A stretch of DNA of 64,000 bases from Arthrobacter koreensis (lineage in GTDB: Bacteria > Actinomycetota > Actinomycetes > Actinomycetales > Micrococcaceae): contig NZ_WACG01000001.1 of NCBI RefSeq assembly GCF_009193255.1, forward strand, positions 372,001-436,000, written 5' to 3'. A program made the position numbers and the translations under genes. The notes under the pieces are model-generated. The model saw nothing but the letters and a program-made list of their open reading frames with translations. It was not told the origin of the DNA and ran no database searches. Shown here piece by piece: positions 26,699 through 36,294 of this stretch; the first letter of the stretch is position 1, and each line of letters opens with the position of its first letter.

Positions 26699-27073
26699 TT
26701 ACCCCCAGTGCGGCGGACGCTGTTCAAGAAGCCAGGCGGAACCGTCCTCGGGAGAGTCCCCCCAAGCGCGGGGGTCGTCTTCTGCGGCGGTCTGCGGCAG
26801 GGCCCCCGCTTCGTCAGCGGGTGCGGATGCGCCGGTGGCGGATCCGTCACCGGATGGCTTGGCGACCGCGGGCTGGGGGACGGCAGGTGCCGTGTGTAAC
26901 AGCTGCGCCGCCTGCTTCAGCCTGGTGGGCGCCGAGGTGCTTCGCCGGGACCGGCGTTTGCTGCTCCCGGCGGCCGCAGGCCGATTCACCTTCTCCTGTC
27001 CCTGGCTTTCACCGTGCGCCTGCGCTCCAGTGCCGGATCCCGCGTCAGGAGGGCTGTTCTGTTCCTGGTTCAT
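26699..27073 (-). CDS. Small conserved disordered protein, coupled to helicase gene
   Basis: A 124-aa, Gly/Pro/Ala-rich and largely disordered protein. Its C-terminus 'DDPRAWGDSPEDGSAWLLEQ' followed by RPPHWG resembles short hypothetical proteins of other Micrococcaceae, which supports it being real. The ATG lies 29 bases inside the 3' end of the helicase-like gene, so expression is probably coupled. No function can be given. Confidence 0.6.
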   Translation of the reverse strand: MNQEQNSPPDAGSGTGAQAHGESQGQEKVNRPAAAGSSKRRSRRSTSAPTRLKQAAQLLHTAPAVPQPAVAKPSGDGSATGASAPADEAGALPQTAAEDDPRAWGDSPEDGSAWLLEQRPPHWG

Positions 27074-30000
27074 GCTGCCTGTCGATTCCGCCGGCCGCAG
27101 CCGCAGCTGCCGCCGCGGCCCGGATGGCCGGATTGGTTTGTTCCTCTGAACGCGGGCGGATCCGTGTGCTGCCGTGCGGCACCACGGTTGCCTGCGCAGC
27201 TGCCGGGTGTACTTCGCGGATGGGCTCAGGCTCGGGGGCCGGAGACGGCAGGCCCAGGTAGCGGCCCACCAGGTCCGCGCAGGTGGCGGGATCGGTAAAA
27301 ACTTCGATGGTCCACAGCGGCATGTAGCGCCAGCCGAGCCGTTCGAGCAGCTGGGGACGCAGCCGGCTGCGCTCCCGTACGCTCATTCCCCGGTACCGGG
27401 CAGTTCCGTCAGACTCGATGGCCATGGGAACAGCTGGATCCGCATCCGCGGAACGCCGGACAGTAGCCACAATGTCGATGACGTCGTCGTAGTGGTCCCA
27501 GACCTCGGCGCCCCGCGACCGCAGCCTTCCCACCAGGTCCGCCACCAGCGGGTCGTCCGCCATGATTGAGTTGCCGGCCGGGCGGTCAGCGGCAGGCTGC
27601 ACTGGCCCGCCGTCGAGTTCACGCACCAGGAGCTGGTAGAAGTCTCGCGCTCCGTGGCCCAGCCGCGATTCGTCGAGGTCCGAGGGCTGGAAACAGGTCA
27701 GCACGTGAAGCCGGTAACGGGCACGGGTCATCGCATTGACGAACCGTCCTCGTCCACCGGGCTCGGAGAGCAGGCCGAAGTTGTGCAGTGCCCGCCCGTG
27801 CGGGGTCCTTCCGAAACCGAGCGAGAAGATCACTGCGTCCCGGACCAGGCCGGCGGCGCGGTCGGCCGGGACCACCCGGAATGATTCGGCTCCGGGAGCG
27901 AAGAAATCCGCTGCCCACGGGAAGTTCGCCATCTGCACGCGGATAGCTTCCGCCACCCGGACGGCATGACGCGGGCTGGCCGTTATGACTGCCAGGGACT
28001 GGCTGGGCCGGCGCCGTACGTGCTCGAAGACCAGGTCCACAACCCGGTTGACCTCGGCCGAGACGCTCTCAACGCCCTCCTGGTCTGCGCTGGGCATGCC
28101 GGTGCCGTCCGCGAGGTACTCCACCGTGAGCGGCCGTTCCCCTGTGGCCACTTCATCTCCGCGCGGCACCCAGGCGAGCTGTCCGTCGTAGAACTCTTCG
28201 GAGAGCTGCTTGAGCAGGTGCTTGTCGGTTCCGCGGTAGACCGTAGAGAGGCTGCGGACAGGGAGGATGCGGGCAAGGGCGTCAAAGGCACTGGGCAGTT
28301 CGTCCGCGCCGGAGCCCGCCTGAGGCTGCTCAATGTTGATGGTGAACGGGCGGGGTCCGCCCAGGTTTCCGTCACCGAAGGCAAGCACCTGCCCTGCGCG
28401 GGCGATCGCCGGCACGGCGGCCTGCAGGCTCATGGACTCGGCATCGAGGATGATCACGGCGTCGAACCGCCGGGATCCCGGAAGCATCATCGGCAGCAGC
28501 AGGGGGCTTGCGGCCCACACCGGGAGCAGGGAGGAGACCAGCTCATCGGACTGCCCGGAGAGGGAATCCACCGTGAGGGGGCCGGTCTTGATGACGTCGC
28601 GGAGCTTCGCGGCATCCTTGGGCCGGGACTTGATCCCCTCGCGCCAGCGCCGTGCAAGGTCCCAGCGCAACCGCGAAGCACCAGAGGCGATGTGCGCGTT
28701 GTCGGCCAGGCGGTATTCGGCTTCCAGCCGGCGCAGGCTGTCGCCGTCGGACATTGCCAGGTAATCGTCGCCGCTGATCATGGCTTCCAGGGCAGACTGC
28801 CACCAGGCCAGTTCCAGCTCATAGCCCACCTGCCGCGGCGTCACTTCCCGCGCTTCAAGGTCATCGAGCAGTTCGCCGAGGCCCTGTCCGCGCATCTCGT
28901 TCACGAGGAGGGTGCGCTCGGGAAGGGTCTCCAGGGTTTCCTTGTCCCCGGCGAGGGCACGCAGCTTCTTTTCCAGGTCATCCAGCGACTGGTCTGCGAG
29001 GTTCGGTTTGTCCGGGGTTCCGGCCAGGATGCGGGTCAGCTCATCCAGCTGCTCCTTGACCCCAAGGTAGGTCCGGTTCAGGTCGGCGAGTCCGGTGGGA
29101 ACGGAGGGGTGCCGCTGGGTAGTGGCGTAGCGGGTCCAGATGCCGCGCTGCTGCTGCACCTGTACCAGGGAGGTGTGCAGGTCTGCGATGTGCACGCCGG
29201 GGCGGATGTACTCCTTGGCCACCCGGCGCAGCCGCGAACGGGTCATGGAACTCATGTCCACCCCGTGCTCACGCCGCCACGACGAGGAGGCCGTAGCGGA
29301 AATCAGGTCGGTAACGGGACGGTCGAAGATGTCCGGAGTGAACTTGTCCAGGCTCTCGCGGACGGCGACCAGCAGCTCGAGCTGCTCGCCCCACTGCGCG
29401 AAGGTCTCACCCAGCCGAATCTGCGAATGCTCGGCGACTTCCTGCACGCGCGCACGCAGCTGCGGCAGCGCTTCGGCCAGTTCCTCGGTGAGCCTGTGCG
29501 CTACCTCGGTTTCCTTGCGGTTCAACAGTTTGGCACCGAACCAGGGGCTTGAGACGGCGGCACGGGAGAAGCTGCCCAGTTCAGCGGCGCGGCGCAGGCG
29601 GCCGGTCAGCTCGGTGCGGTCCGTGATGCTGTCCAGGACGCTGCGCTTGAGCCGTACGGTGGTTGCCGGGGCGGGCGTCAGCGAGGTCAGTTCGGCCAGG
29701 GACTGCATGGCCTGGTAGGGAGAGCATCCCCAGCGCTGCCGGACGTTGTGCAGGGACTTCACGTGGTCCCGCAGCTGATGGCGGCTGTCCTGGAGAACCT
29801 TGTGCAGGTTGCCGAGGTTCGGCTCAGCAGCCTTCTCGTTCCGCACGATGGCGCGGACCAGACGGTCCCGCAGGGCGTCTTCGCCGAGCCCTGCTCCGAG
29901 CTGCAGCACCAGCGAACCGAGGTTGAGGTTCTCCAGCGCGGATACAAATTCGTTCAGGGTTCCGCGGCGTTCAGCAACGACCAGCACGGACTTGCCGGCG

Positions 30001-30926
30001 TTCACCAGGGCAGCGGCCGCATTGACGGCGGTTTGCGTTTGGCCGGTTCCCGGAGGAGCCGAAACCACCAGGGAGTTTCCGGCTCCGGCGAGGTCCAGCA
30101 CGTCCTGCTGCTCGCGGTCTGCGTCCAGTACCAGGAGCTCGGACGCCGGTGCGCGGTCATCCAGGGGCGGCAGCCCCGGGTCCGCGGGTTCGGCTACCAC
30201 TGCGCTGCCGTCCACGGCTGCGTCCATCAGTGCCCGGAGGATGGGATGGGAAGGGTCCAGGGCCGTGTCCTCGGAGAGGTCCGGCAGGTCCGCAAAGGTG
30301 GAGACGAGCAGGCGGTGCTCGATGTTCATGCCCCGCACGCCGTCGGTGAGGCCGCGCAGCCGTTCCAGCACCGGGTGCGGATCAAACCGGGCCGTGCCGT
30401 AGGCCAGCCGCGCCAGGGATTCGGCGTCGACCTCCAGGCCCTGCTGGTTTTCGAGGTGGCGGATGAAGGCGGGGTTCAGCTCGGCCTTGCCGGTGAGCTG
30501 GAGCTCGTAGTCGTCCTGGGAGGCATGCACGGTCAGGCTGACGGCGGTCAGCAGTACCGGTGCGGTCAGGGATTCGGGGCGCAGGGCTTCGTCAGAGGCG
30601 TAGCGCCAGGAAGCGGTGCCTGCGGCGAGATAGCCAACGTCGATCCCGCGGTCGGAGCCGAGTTCGTAGATCTTGGCCCGCAGCGCCCTGGCGGCCCGCA
30701 TTGCAGTGCTGTAGTGGTCCGCGTCGCGCAGCAGGGTTGAGAGCCGGGTTTTCCTCCCGGCAAGCAGCTGGGCAAGCCCGGAGGGGTGGGCGTGGGTCAG
30801 GTCGATGCTGTTTTCCGGCGTGACCGTGAAATGCAGCAGCGTGTCCGACCCGGCGTGCTGGCCAAGCCCGGCCAGCCACGGCAGCAGGAAGTCCGAGGCG
30901 CTGTCCCCGGGATTCTGCTCAGACAC
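27045..30926 (-). CDS. Upf1-like SF1 helicase-nuclease fusion with degenerate ATPase motifs
   Basis: A 1293-aa protein (GTG at 30926 preceded by AGGAAAGAGG). An N-terminal domain of about 280 residues is followed by an AAA_11/AAA_12-type SF1 core: motif V 'RDAVIFSLGFGRTPHGRALH' and motif VI 'NAMTRARYRLHVL' are normal. Walker A, however, reads GTGQT (293-297) with Gln for the catalytic Lys, and motif II reads DAES (828-831) instead of DEAx. The C-terminus (about 1130-1225) is a PD-(D/E)XK domain of the MTES_1575 type, with 'DIVATV' and 'AIESDGTARYRG'. A DNA repair or defence role is possible; ATP hydrolysis is doubtful. Confidence 0.85.
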   Translation of the reverse strand: MSEQNPGDSASDFLLPWLAGLGQHAGSDTLLHFTVTPENSIDLTHAHPSGLAQLLAGRKTRLSTLLRDADHYSTAMRAARALRAKIYELGSDRGIDVGYLAAGTASWRYASDEALRPESLTAPVLLTAVSLTVHASQDDYELQLTGKAELNPAFIRHLENQQGLEVDAESLARLAYGTARFDPHPVLERLRGLTDGVRGMNIEHRLLVSTFADLPDLSEDTALDPSHPILRALMDAAVDGSAVVAEPADPGLPPLDDRAPASELLVLDADREQQDVLDLAGAGNSLVVSAPPGTGQTQTAVNAAAALVNAGKSVLVVAERRGTLNEFVSALENLNLGSLVLQLGAGLGEDALRDRLVRAIVRNEKAAEPNLGNLHKVLQDSRHQLRDHVKSLHNVRQRWGCSPYQAMQSLAELTSLTPAPATTVRLKRSVLDSITDRTELTGRLRRAAELGSFSRAAVSSPWFGAKLLNRKETEVAHRLTEELAEALPQLRARVQEVAEHSQIRLGETFAQWGEQLELLVAVRESLDKFTPDIFDRPVTDLISATASSSWRREHGVDMSSMTRSRLRRVAKEYIRPGVHIADLHTSLVQVQQQRGIWTRYATTQRHPSVPTGLADLNRTYLGVKEQLDELTRILAGTPDKPNLADQSLDDLEKKLRALAGDKETLETLPERTLLVNEMRGQGLGELLDDLEAREVTPRQVGYELELAWWQSALEAMISGDDYLAMSDGDSLRRLEAEYRLADNAHIASGASRLRWDLARRWREGIKSRPKDAAKLRDVIKTGPLTVDSLSGQSDELVSSLLPVWAASPLLLPMMLPGSRRFDAVIILDAESMSLQAAVPAIARAGQVLAFGDGNLGGPRPFTINIEQPQAGSGADELPSAFDALARILPVRSLSTVYRGTDKHLLKQLSEEFYDGQLAWVPRGDEVATGERPLTVEYLADGTGMPSADQEGVESVSAEVNRVVDLVFEHVRRRPSQSLAVITASPRHAVRVAEAIRVQMANFPWAADFFAPGAESFRVVPADRAAGLVRDAVIFSLGFGRTPHGRALHNFGLLSEPGGRGRFVNAMTRARYRLHVLTCFQPSDLDESRLGHGARDFYQLLVRELDGGPVQPAADRPAGNSIMADDPLVADLVGRLRSRGAEVWDHYDDVIDIVATVRRSADADPAVPMAIESDGTARYRGMSVRERSRLRPQLLERLGWRYMPLWTIEVFTDPATCADLVGRYLGLPSPAPEPEPIREVHPAAAQATVVPHGSTRIRPRSEEQTNPAIRAAAAAAAAAGGIDRQHEPGTEQPS

Positions 30927-31022
30927 TGATGCCCTCTTTCCTGCACTTCCGCGCGACGATCTCGACCAAACTGGCATACCTTCCAAGCTATCGTCAATTG
31001 CCCGAATAGCTCCGGATAGCAA

Positions 31023-31054
31023 CGCGGGGGACGGCTGTTCAGCCGTCCCCCGCG
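31023..31054 (-). terminator. Hairpin terminator of guaA
   Basis: Perfect 14-base arms (31023-31036 and 31041-31054, CGCGGGGGACGGCT and complement) with a 4-base loop, 11 bases after the guaA stop. On the minus strand it is followed by TTGCTAT. Confidence 0.8.
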
Positions 31055-31064
31055 CTCTACGATG

Positions 31065-32654
31065 CTACTCCCACTCGATGGTTCCCGGCGGCTTGCTGGT
31101 GACGTCCAGCACCACTCGGTTCACGCCGTCCACCTCGTTGGTAATGCGGTTGGAGATCCGGGCCAGCAGGTCGTACGGCAGGCGGGACCAGTCCGCCGTC
31201 ATGGCGTCTTCACTGGAGACCGGACGCAGCACGATCGGGTGGCCGTAGGTGCGGCCGTCGCCCTGGACGCCTACGCTGCGGACATCGGCCAGCAGGACAA
31301 CCGGCATCTGCCAGACTTCCTCGTCCAGGCCGGCCGCGGTGAGCTCGGCACGGGCAATGGCATCTGCGCGGCGGAGCAGGTCAAGGCGGTCCTTGGTCAC
31401 TTCCCCGATGATGCGGATACCCAGTCCGGGGCCGGGGAACGGCTGGCGGCCAACGATCTCGGCGGGCAGGCCGAGTTCGCGTCCCACGGCACGGACTTCG
31501 TCCTTGAACAGCAGGCGAAGCGGCTCAACGAGTTCGAACTGCATGTCCTCCGGCAGGCCGCCCACGTTGTGGTGGCTCTTGATGTTCGCTGCGCCTTCAC
31601 CGCCGCCGGATTCGACGACGTCGGGGTACAGGGTGCCCTGCACCAGGAACCGGATCGGTTCTCCGGCGGCATTGGCTTCGGCCATGATGGCGCGTTCGGC
31701 TTCTTCAAAGGCCCGGATGAATTCGCGGCCAATGATCTTCCGCTTGGTCTCCGGGTCCGTGACGCCGGCTAGGGCGTTCAGGAAGCGCTCCTGCTCGTTG
31801 GCGACGTAAAGCTTGACACCGGTTGCGGCGACGTAGTCACGTTCAACCTGCTCGGCTTCGCCTTCGCGCAGCAGTCCGTGGTCCACGAAAACGCAGGTCA
31901 GCTGGTCGCCGACCGCACGCTGCACCAGGGCCGCGGCCACAGCGGAGTCCACGCCTCCGGACAGGCCGCAGATGACGCGGGAGGAACCGATCTGCTGGCG
32001 GATACGCTCGACCTGTTCTTCGACAATGTTGCCGGTGGTCCAGCTGCGGTCCAGCCGTGCACCCTTGAACAGGAAGTTTTCAAGCACCTGCTGGCCGTGG
32101 GCCGAGTGCTTGACCTCCGGGTGCCACTGGACGCCGTAGAGCTTCTTTTCCTCGTTCGCGAATGCGGCAACGGGGGCGCCTGCGGTGCTCGCGAGGACCT
32201 CGAAGCCCTCGGGGGCTTCCTGGACACTGTCACCGTGGCTCATCCAAGTGTTCTGGTGTTCCGGCGTCCCTTCAAGGATTGAACGGGAGCCGTTTACTGC
32301 GGCGGCATCGGTGGAGCCGTATTCGCGCAGGCCAGTCTCGGCGACCTTGCCGCCGAGGGCCGCGGCCATGGCCTGGAAGCCGTAGCAGATGCCGAACACC
32401 GGCACGCCGGCGTCGAACAGTTCGGGATCCACCTTGGGCGCACCTTCGGCGTACACGCTGGAAGGTCCACCGGAGAGGATGATCGCTGCGGGGTTCTTGG
32501 CCAGGAGTTCCTGGGTGCTGTAGGTGTGCGGCACGACCTCGGAGTAGACGTCGGCTTCGCGTACGCGCCGGGCAATCAGCTGGGCGTACTGGGCACCGTA
32601 GTCCACAACCAGGACGGGGCGCTCTTCAATGGGAGCAGTCGCGGGATTAGTCAC
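31065..32654 (-). CDS. guaA: GMP synthase (glutamine-hydrolysing)
   Basis: GuaA aminates XMP to GMP with glutamine and ATP. The GTG at 32654 gives 529 aa beginning '[20 protein letters not shown]'. The class I amidotransferase has its nucleophile C90 in '[12 protein letters not shown]' and 'QWHPEVKHS' with the catalytic His/Glu. The ATP pyrophosphatase has the P-loop '[16 protein letters not shown]', and the C-terminal dimerisation domain contains '[14 protein letters not shown]' and ends 'PPGTIEWE'. It is the last gene of the SURF1-DUF3817-guaA group. Confidence 0.96.
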   Translation of the reverse strand: MTNPATAPIEERPVLVVDYGAQYAQLIARRVREADVYSEVVPHTYSTQELLAKNPAAIILSGGPSSVYAEGAPKVDPELFDAGVPVFGICYGFQAMAAALGGKVAETGLREYGSTDAAAVNGSRSILEGTPEHQNTWMSHGDSVQEAPEGFEVLASTAGAPVAAFANEEKKLYGVQWHPEVKHSAHGQQVLENFLFKGARLDRSWTTGNIVEEQVERIRQQIGSSRVICGLSGGVDSAVAAALVQRAVGDQLTCVFVDHGLLREGEAEQVERDYVAATGVKLYVANEQERFLNALAGVTDPETKRKIIGREFIRAFEEAERAIMAEANAAGEPIRFLVQGTLYPDVVESGGGEGAANIKSHHNVGGLPEDMQFELVEPLRLLFKDEVRAVGRELGLPAEIVGRQPFPGPGLGIRIIGEVTKDRLDLLRRADAIARAELTAAGLDEEVWQMPVVLLADVRSVGVQGDGRTYGHPIVLRPVSSEDAMTADWSRLPYDLLARISNRITNEVDGVNRVVLDVTSKPPGTIEWE

Positions 32655-32724
32655 GGTTTCAAGGATAGTCGCCACAGTGCACCGCACGCACCTTGGGCGG
32701 CTTGCCGCCTCCCCCCGAAGGCGG

Positions 32725-33147
32725 CTAGTAGCGCTTGGCGGCTTCCGGGTGGGCAGCGAGTTCCGCGAGAACCTGCTTGTGGGTGCGTGCTTCCACGATG
32801 AAGGACAGGAACGGCACCACGCCGCCCAGGGCAATCACAATGAACTTCGAGAACGGCCAGCGCATCAGCTGCCAAAGGCGGAAGTCAGCGAAGAGGTACA
32901 CCACGTACAGCCAGCCGTGCGCAATGAGCACGGCTGTGTAGAGGTTCAGGCCGCCTACAATCACGGGTGGGATCTGGAGCATGTACTTCATGACCATTTC
33001 GGCCACGAGCAGCAGCAGGAAGATACCCGTTACCCAGGATGAGACCTTGTAGAAGGCCAGGGCTGTCCGGATCTGCGCGTGGGTGCCTCCGAAGCGGCGC
33101 TTCTTCTTCTTGGGGCGGGGCGGCCGGGTCACTGCGGGGTCGCTCAA
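32725..33147 (-). CDS. DUF3817 membrane protein
   Basis: A 140-aa protein with a Lys/Arg-rich N-terminus ('[14 protein letters not shown]') and three membrane helices: '[20 protein letters not shown]', '[20 protein letters not shown]' and '[20 protein letters not shown]', then the conserved '[14 protein letters not shown]'. The family has no assigned function. The ATG overlaps the SURF1 stop by 4 bases; in related genomes the pair precedes guaA, as here. Confidence 0.9.
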   Translation of the reverse strand: MSDPAVTRPPRPKKKKRRFGGTHAQIRTALAFYKVSSWVTGIFLLLLVAEMVMKYMLQIPPVIVGGLNLYTAVLIAHGWLYVVYLFADFRLWQLMRWPFSKFIVIALGGVVPFLSFIVEARTHKQVLAELAAHPEAAKRY

Positions 33148-33956
33148 TTCTTTACCTCACTGCTCGTTGTGCCTGGTTCTTCGTCGTACTCGTCGTCGTC
33201 TTCATCATCGTCGTCCTCGTACTCGTCCTCTTCGAGGCTGCGCTGGTATGAATCAGCCAGCAGCCGCCACCACAGGAAGACGGAGAATCCGGCGAAGACT
33301 ACCCATTCGACGGCATAGAAGATGTTCAGCCAGTTGATGGTGGTTTCCTGCGGCTGGGGATCCACGGTGACGGTCTGCAGCCCGGTATCTGCCGGAGTTC
33401 CGTCCACCGTCGTCTCATGCGCCGTGACGAACGCGGAGTACAGCGGCTTGTCCCAGATGTTGCCCAGTTCGGCGCTGGACAGTGCGGCGACGGTGCCCGC
33501 GGGCACCGGTCCGGCAACCGGGGCTTCCGGCGGCAGCAGCCGGCCGGTAATGGTGACGTCGCCCTCGGGAGCGGTTCCCGCGTCGTCTGCTTCTTCGGCC
33601 CAGCCGCGAACCACGGGAATCGAGGCGTCCTGCGGAGCGCCGTCGACGTCGAACGCGGTGACTACCCAGTAGCCCTCTTTGCCATCCAGCAGCCGGTTGT
33701 CGATGAGGACCTGGTCCTCGGGGTCGAAGGATCCGCTGAAGGTGACCATCTGGTCAGCCTGGGTGCCGTACAGCGGTCCGCCGGGAGTGAAGACCTCGGT
33801 CAGGGGACGAACCACTTCGGTGTCCTCGGCAGGCGGCGGGCCCTCACTTTCGGCTGCCGAGAACTGCCACTCGGAGAGCAGCACAAACACGGTGGATATG
33901 GCCAGGGCAAACAGGAGTCCTGCGATCCAGCGTGGTTTCAGGGCAGTCTTAAGCAC
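33144..33956 (-). CDS. SURF1-family protein (cytochrome oxidase assembly)
   Basis: SURF1 helps assemble haem-copper cytochrome c oxidase. The 270-aa protein has an N-terminal helix ('WIAGLLFALAISTVFVLLSE') followed by WQF, an extracellular domain with 'VLIDNRLLDGKEGYWVVTAF' and 'PVVRGWAEE', and a C-terminal helix ('WLNIFYAVEWVVFAGFSVFL'). The last 25 residues are almost all Asp/Glu (encoded at 33165-33235), a low-complexity tail seen in some actinobacterial SURF1 proteins. Confidence 0.92.
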   Translation of the reverse strand: MLKTALKPRWIAGLLFALAISTVFVLLSEWQFSAAESEGPPPAEDTEVVRPLTEVFTPGGPLYGTQADQMVTFSGSFDPEDQVLIDNRLLDGKEGYWVVTAFDVDGAPQDASIPVVRGWAEEADDAGTAPEGDVTITGRLLPPEAPVAGPVPAGTVAALSSAELGNIWDKPLYSAFVTAHETTVDGTPADTGLQTVTVDPQPQETTINWLNIFYAVEWVVFAGFSVFLWWRLLADSYQRSLEEDEYEDDDDEDDDEYDEEPGTTSSEVKN

Positions 33957-34012
33957 GGCTTAACGGTACTTCGTAGTCGTGTAGAAAACCCAATGGGCGC
34001 CTCCGGGGCTGC

Positions 34013-34504
34013 TCAGTGGTCGAAGAACACCAGCGAGGAATTGATGAGTTCAGCCAGGACCTCCGGGTCCTGCGCGCGGCGCAGGGATTCCCGGAAAGCC
34101 GGCCGGAACAGGGACCGGGCCAGCGTGGCCAGAACCTCCAGGTGCTCCGAATAGGCTGCCGCCGGCGTAGCGATCAGCAGCACTACCGTTGCGGGTCCGT
34201 CGGAGGCGCCGAAATTCACGCTGTGCCCGTACCTGCAGACTCCCACCGCGATCGAGGTCTTCACCACGTGCTTGCTGCGGGCGTGGGGCAGTCCGATGCC
34301 CCCGGGCAGTCCCGTAGCCATCTGGTGCTCCCGGGCGGTGACGTCCTTAAGGAAGCCGTCCAGGTCCAGCAGCCGGCCCTGGGCGTACATCCGCTCCGCC
34401 AGCTGCGCGGCGGCGTCGTCCCTGTCCTTGGCCTCCATTTCCAGGATGACCATTTCCGGCTCGGTAAGGACGGCGCCGGACGCGTTCAGGCTGAGTTCAC
34501 TCAT
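34013..34504 (-). CDS. PTS IIA protein, fructose/Ntr type
   Basis: A 163-aa PTS_EIIA_2 domain protein, alone without IIB or IIC domains. The phosphorylated histidine is H74 in 'GGIGLPHARSKHV'. 'LLIATPAAAYSEHLEVLATL' is the second conserved block. It starts 16 bases after the glpD stop, suggesting that carbon state signalling and glycerol-3-phosphate use are co-expressed. Whether it transports a sugar with distant partners or acts as a regulator is unclear. Confidence 0.9.
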   Translation of the reverse strand: MSELSLNASGAVLTEPEMVILEMEAKDRDDAAAQLAERMYAQGRLLDLDGFLKDVTAREHQMATGLPGGIGLPHARSKHVVKTSIAVGVCRYGHSVNFGASDGPATVVLLIATPAAAYSEHLEVLATLARSLFRPAFRESLRRAQDPEVLAELINSSLVFFDH

Positions 34505-34520
34505 GCGTCGGTGCTCCCGG

Positions 34521-36242
34521 TCAGCGCGGGGTGATGTCCTGGACAGCCAGCCGTGCGGCGTCGGCGGAGACGTCGTCGGGCTGTTCCTGGCTCAGCCGTT
34601 CTGCTTCCACACGGGCGAGGTAGTGGCGTACCTCTTCCTCAACCCGGGCGTCGTCCCAGCCGAGGATGGGTGCCATCAGCTCCGCAACGACCGGGGCGGC
34701 GGAAACGCCGCGGTCCCAGGACTCGATCGAGATCCGGGTACGGCGTGCAAGCACGTCCTCGATGTGGCGGGCGCCCTCGTGCGTGGTGGCGTAAACCACT
34801 TCGGCACCGAGGTAGTCGTCCGCACCGGGAAGCGGTTCGCCAAGTTCCGGATTCGCCTTGATGAGGTCCAGGACTTCACCGGCAAGGGATCCGTAACGGT
34901 TCAGCAGGTGCTCCACGCGCACTACGTGGATGCCGTATTCGTCGGCTGTGCGGTGGCGCCTGTTCCAGGCGGCCTTGTAGCCGACGGCGCCCAGCAGCGG
35001 GATGGTCTGCGTGCAGGATTCCGGCACCTTCTCATCCAGCGCCCGGGCAGCTTCGTCCACGGCGTCCTTGGCCATGACGCGGTACGTGGTCCACTTGCCG
35101 CCGGCCACGACCACCAGGCCGGGCACGGGGTGCGCGACGACGTGTTCGCGGGAGAGCTTGGCCGTTGAGTCGTTCTCCCCCGCCAGCAACGGACGCAGGC
35201 CGGCGTAGACGCCTTCAACGTCTTCGCGGGTCAGCGGGCGCTTCAGCACGCGGTTGACGTGTTCAAGCAGGTAGTCGATGTCCGCGGAGGTTGCCGCCGG
35301 GTGGGACTTGTCCAGGTTCCAGTCGGTATCCGTGGTTCCGATGATCCAGTGGCGTCCCCACGGGATCACGAAGAGCACGGACTTTTCGGTGCGCAGGATC
35401 ATGCCCACGGTGGACTGGATGCGGTCCCGGGGAACCACCAGGTGGATGCCCTTGGAAGCGCGCACCTTCAGCTGGCCGCGGTCGGTCACCATGGCCTGGG
35501 TTTCGTCCGTCCACACGCCGGTGGCGTTGACCACCTGGCTGGCGGCGATGTCGAACTCTTCGCCGGTCTCCTGGTCCCGGACGCGGGCTCCCACCACACG
35601 CTCCCCCTCACGGAGGAAGTCGACGACGGAGAGCCGGTTCACGGCGGTGGCGCCGTAGTGCACCGCGGTGCGGACCATGTTGGCCACGTAGCGGGCGTCG
35701 TCCACCTGGCCGTCGTAGTAGCGGATGGAGCCGATCATGGCGTCATCCTTCAGGCTGGGGGCCGCGCGCAGGGTCCCCCGCCGGGTCAGGTGCTTCTGCA
35801 TGGGTACGCCGCGGGAGTTGCCCGAGGTCATGCCCAGCGTGTCATAGAGGAAGATACCGGCACCGACGTAGGGGCGTTCCACGAAGCGCTTGGTCAGCGG
35901 GTACAGGAAGGGCACCGGCTTCACCAGGTGCGGGGCGATGCGCTGCAGCAGCAGGCCGCGCTCCTTCAGGGCTTCCTGGACCAGGGCGAAGTCCAGCATT
36001 TCGAGGTAGCGCAGGCCGCCGTGGATGAGCTTGGAGGAACGTGAGGACGTTCCGGAGGCCCAGTCCCGGGCTTCCACCATGCCCACCTTCAAGCCGCGGG
36101 TGACGGCGTCCAGTGCAGCGCCGGCGCCCACCACCCCGCCGCCGACAATCAGGACGTCCAGTTCGCCGCCGGGGGCCGACGTGGAACGCAGTTTCTGCAG
36201 GGCTTCTTCGCGGTATTCCGGACTGAGTGCATCTGTTGCCAT
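34521..36242 (-). CDS. glpD: Glycerol-3-phosphate dehydrogenase (aerobic, FAD)
   Basis: GlpD oxidises glycerol-3-phosphate to dihydroxyacetone phosphate and feeds electrons to the quinone pool at the membrane. The 573-aa protein has the FAD dinucleotide fold 'DVLIVGGGVVGAGAALDAVT' (GxGxxG at 34-39), 'TSSRSSKLIHGGLRYLEMLD', 'WGRHWIIGTTDTDW' and 'VVAGGKWTTYRVMAKDA', and a DAO_C domain. A PTS IIA gene follows directly. Confidence 0.96.
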   Translation of the reverse strand: MATDALSPEYREEALQKLRSTSAPGGELDVLIVGGGVVGAGAALDAVTRGLKVGMVEARDWASGTSSRSSKLIHGGLRYLEMLDFALVQEALKERGLLLQRIAPHLVKPVPFLYPLTKRFVERPYVGAGIFLYDTLGMTSGNSRGVPMQKHLTRRGTLRAAPSLKDDAMIGSIRYYDGQVDDARYVANMVRTAVHYGATAVNRLSVVDFLREGERVVGARVRDQETGEEFDIAASQVVNATGVWTDETQAMVTDRGQLKVRASKGIHLVVPRDRIQSTVGMILRTEKSVLFVIPWGRHWIIGTTDTDWNLDKSHPAATSADIDYLLEHVNRVLKRPLTREDVEGVYAGLRPLLAGENDSTAKLSREHVVAHPVPGLVVVAGGKWTTYRVMAKDAVDEAARALDEKVPESCTQTIPLLGAVGYKAAWNRRHRTADEYGIHVVRVEHLLNRYGSLAGEVLDLIKANPELGEPLPGADDYLGAEVVYATTHEGARHIEDVLARRTRISIESWDRGVSAAPVVAELMAPILGWDDARVEEEVRHYLARVEAERLSQEQPDDVSADAARLAVQDITPR

Positions 36243-36294
36243 GGTCTAGGTTCCTCTCTGAAGCGTGCCCCTGGGGTGGCGGGGTTGGACGTGC

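Noticed and set aside
27966-29552. 528-codon open frame on the plus strand
   Set aside because: It lies wholly antisense to the helicase-nuclease gene, whose protein motifs are clear; long antisense frames are usual in high-GC DNA.
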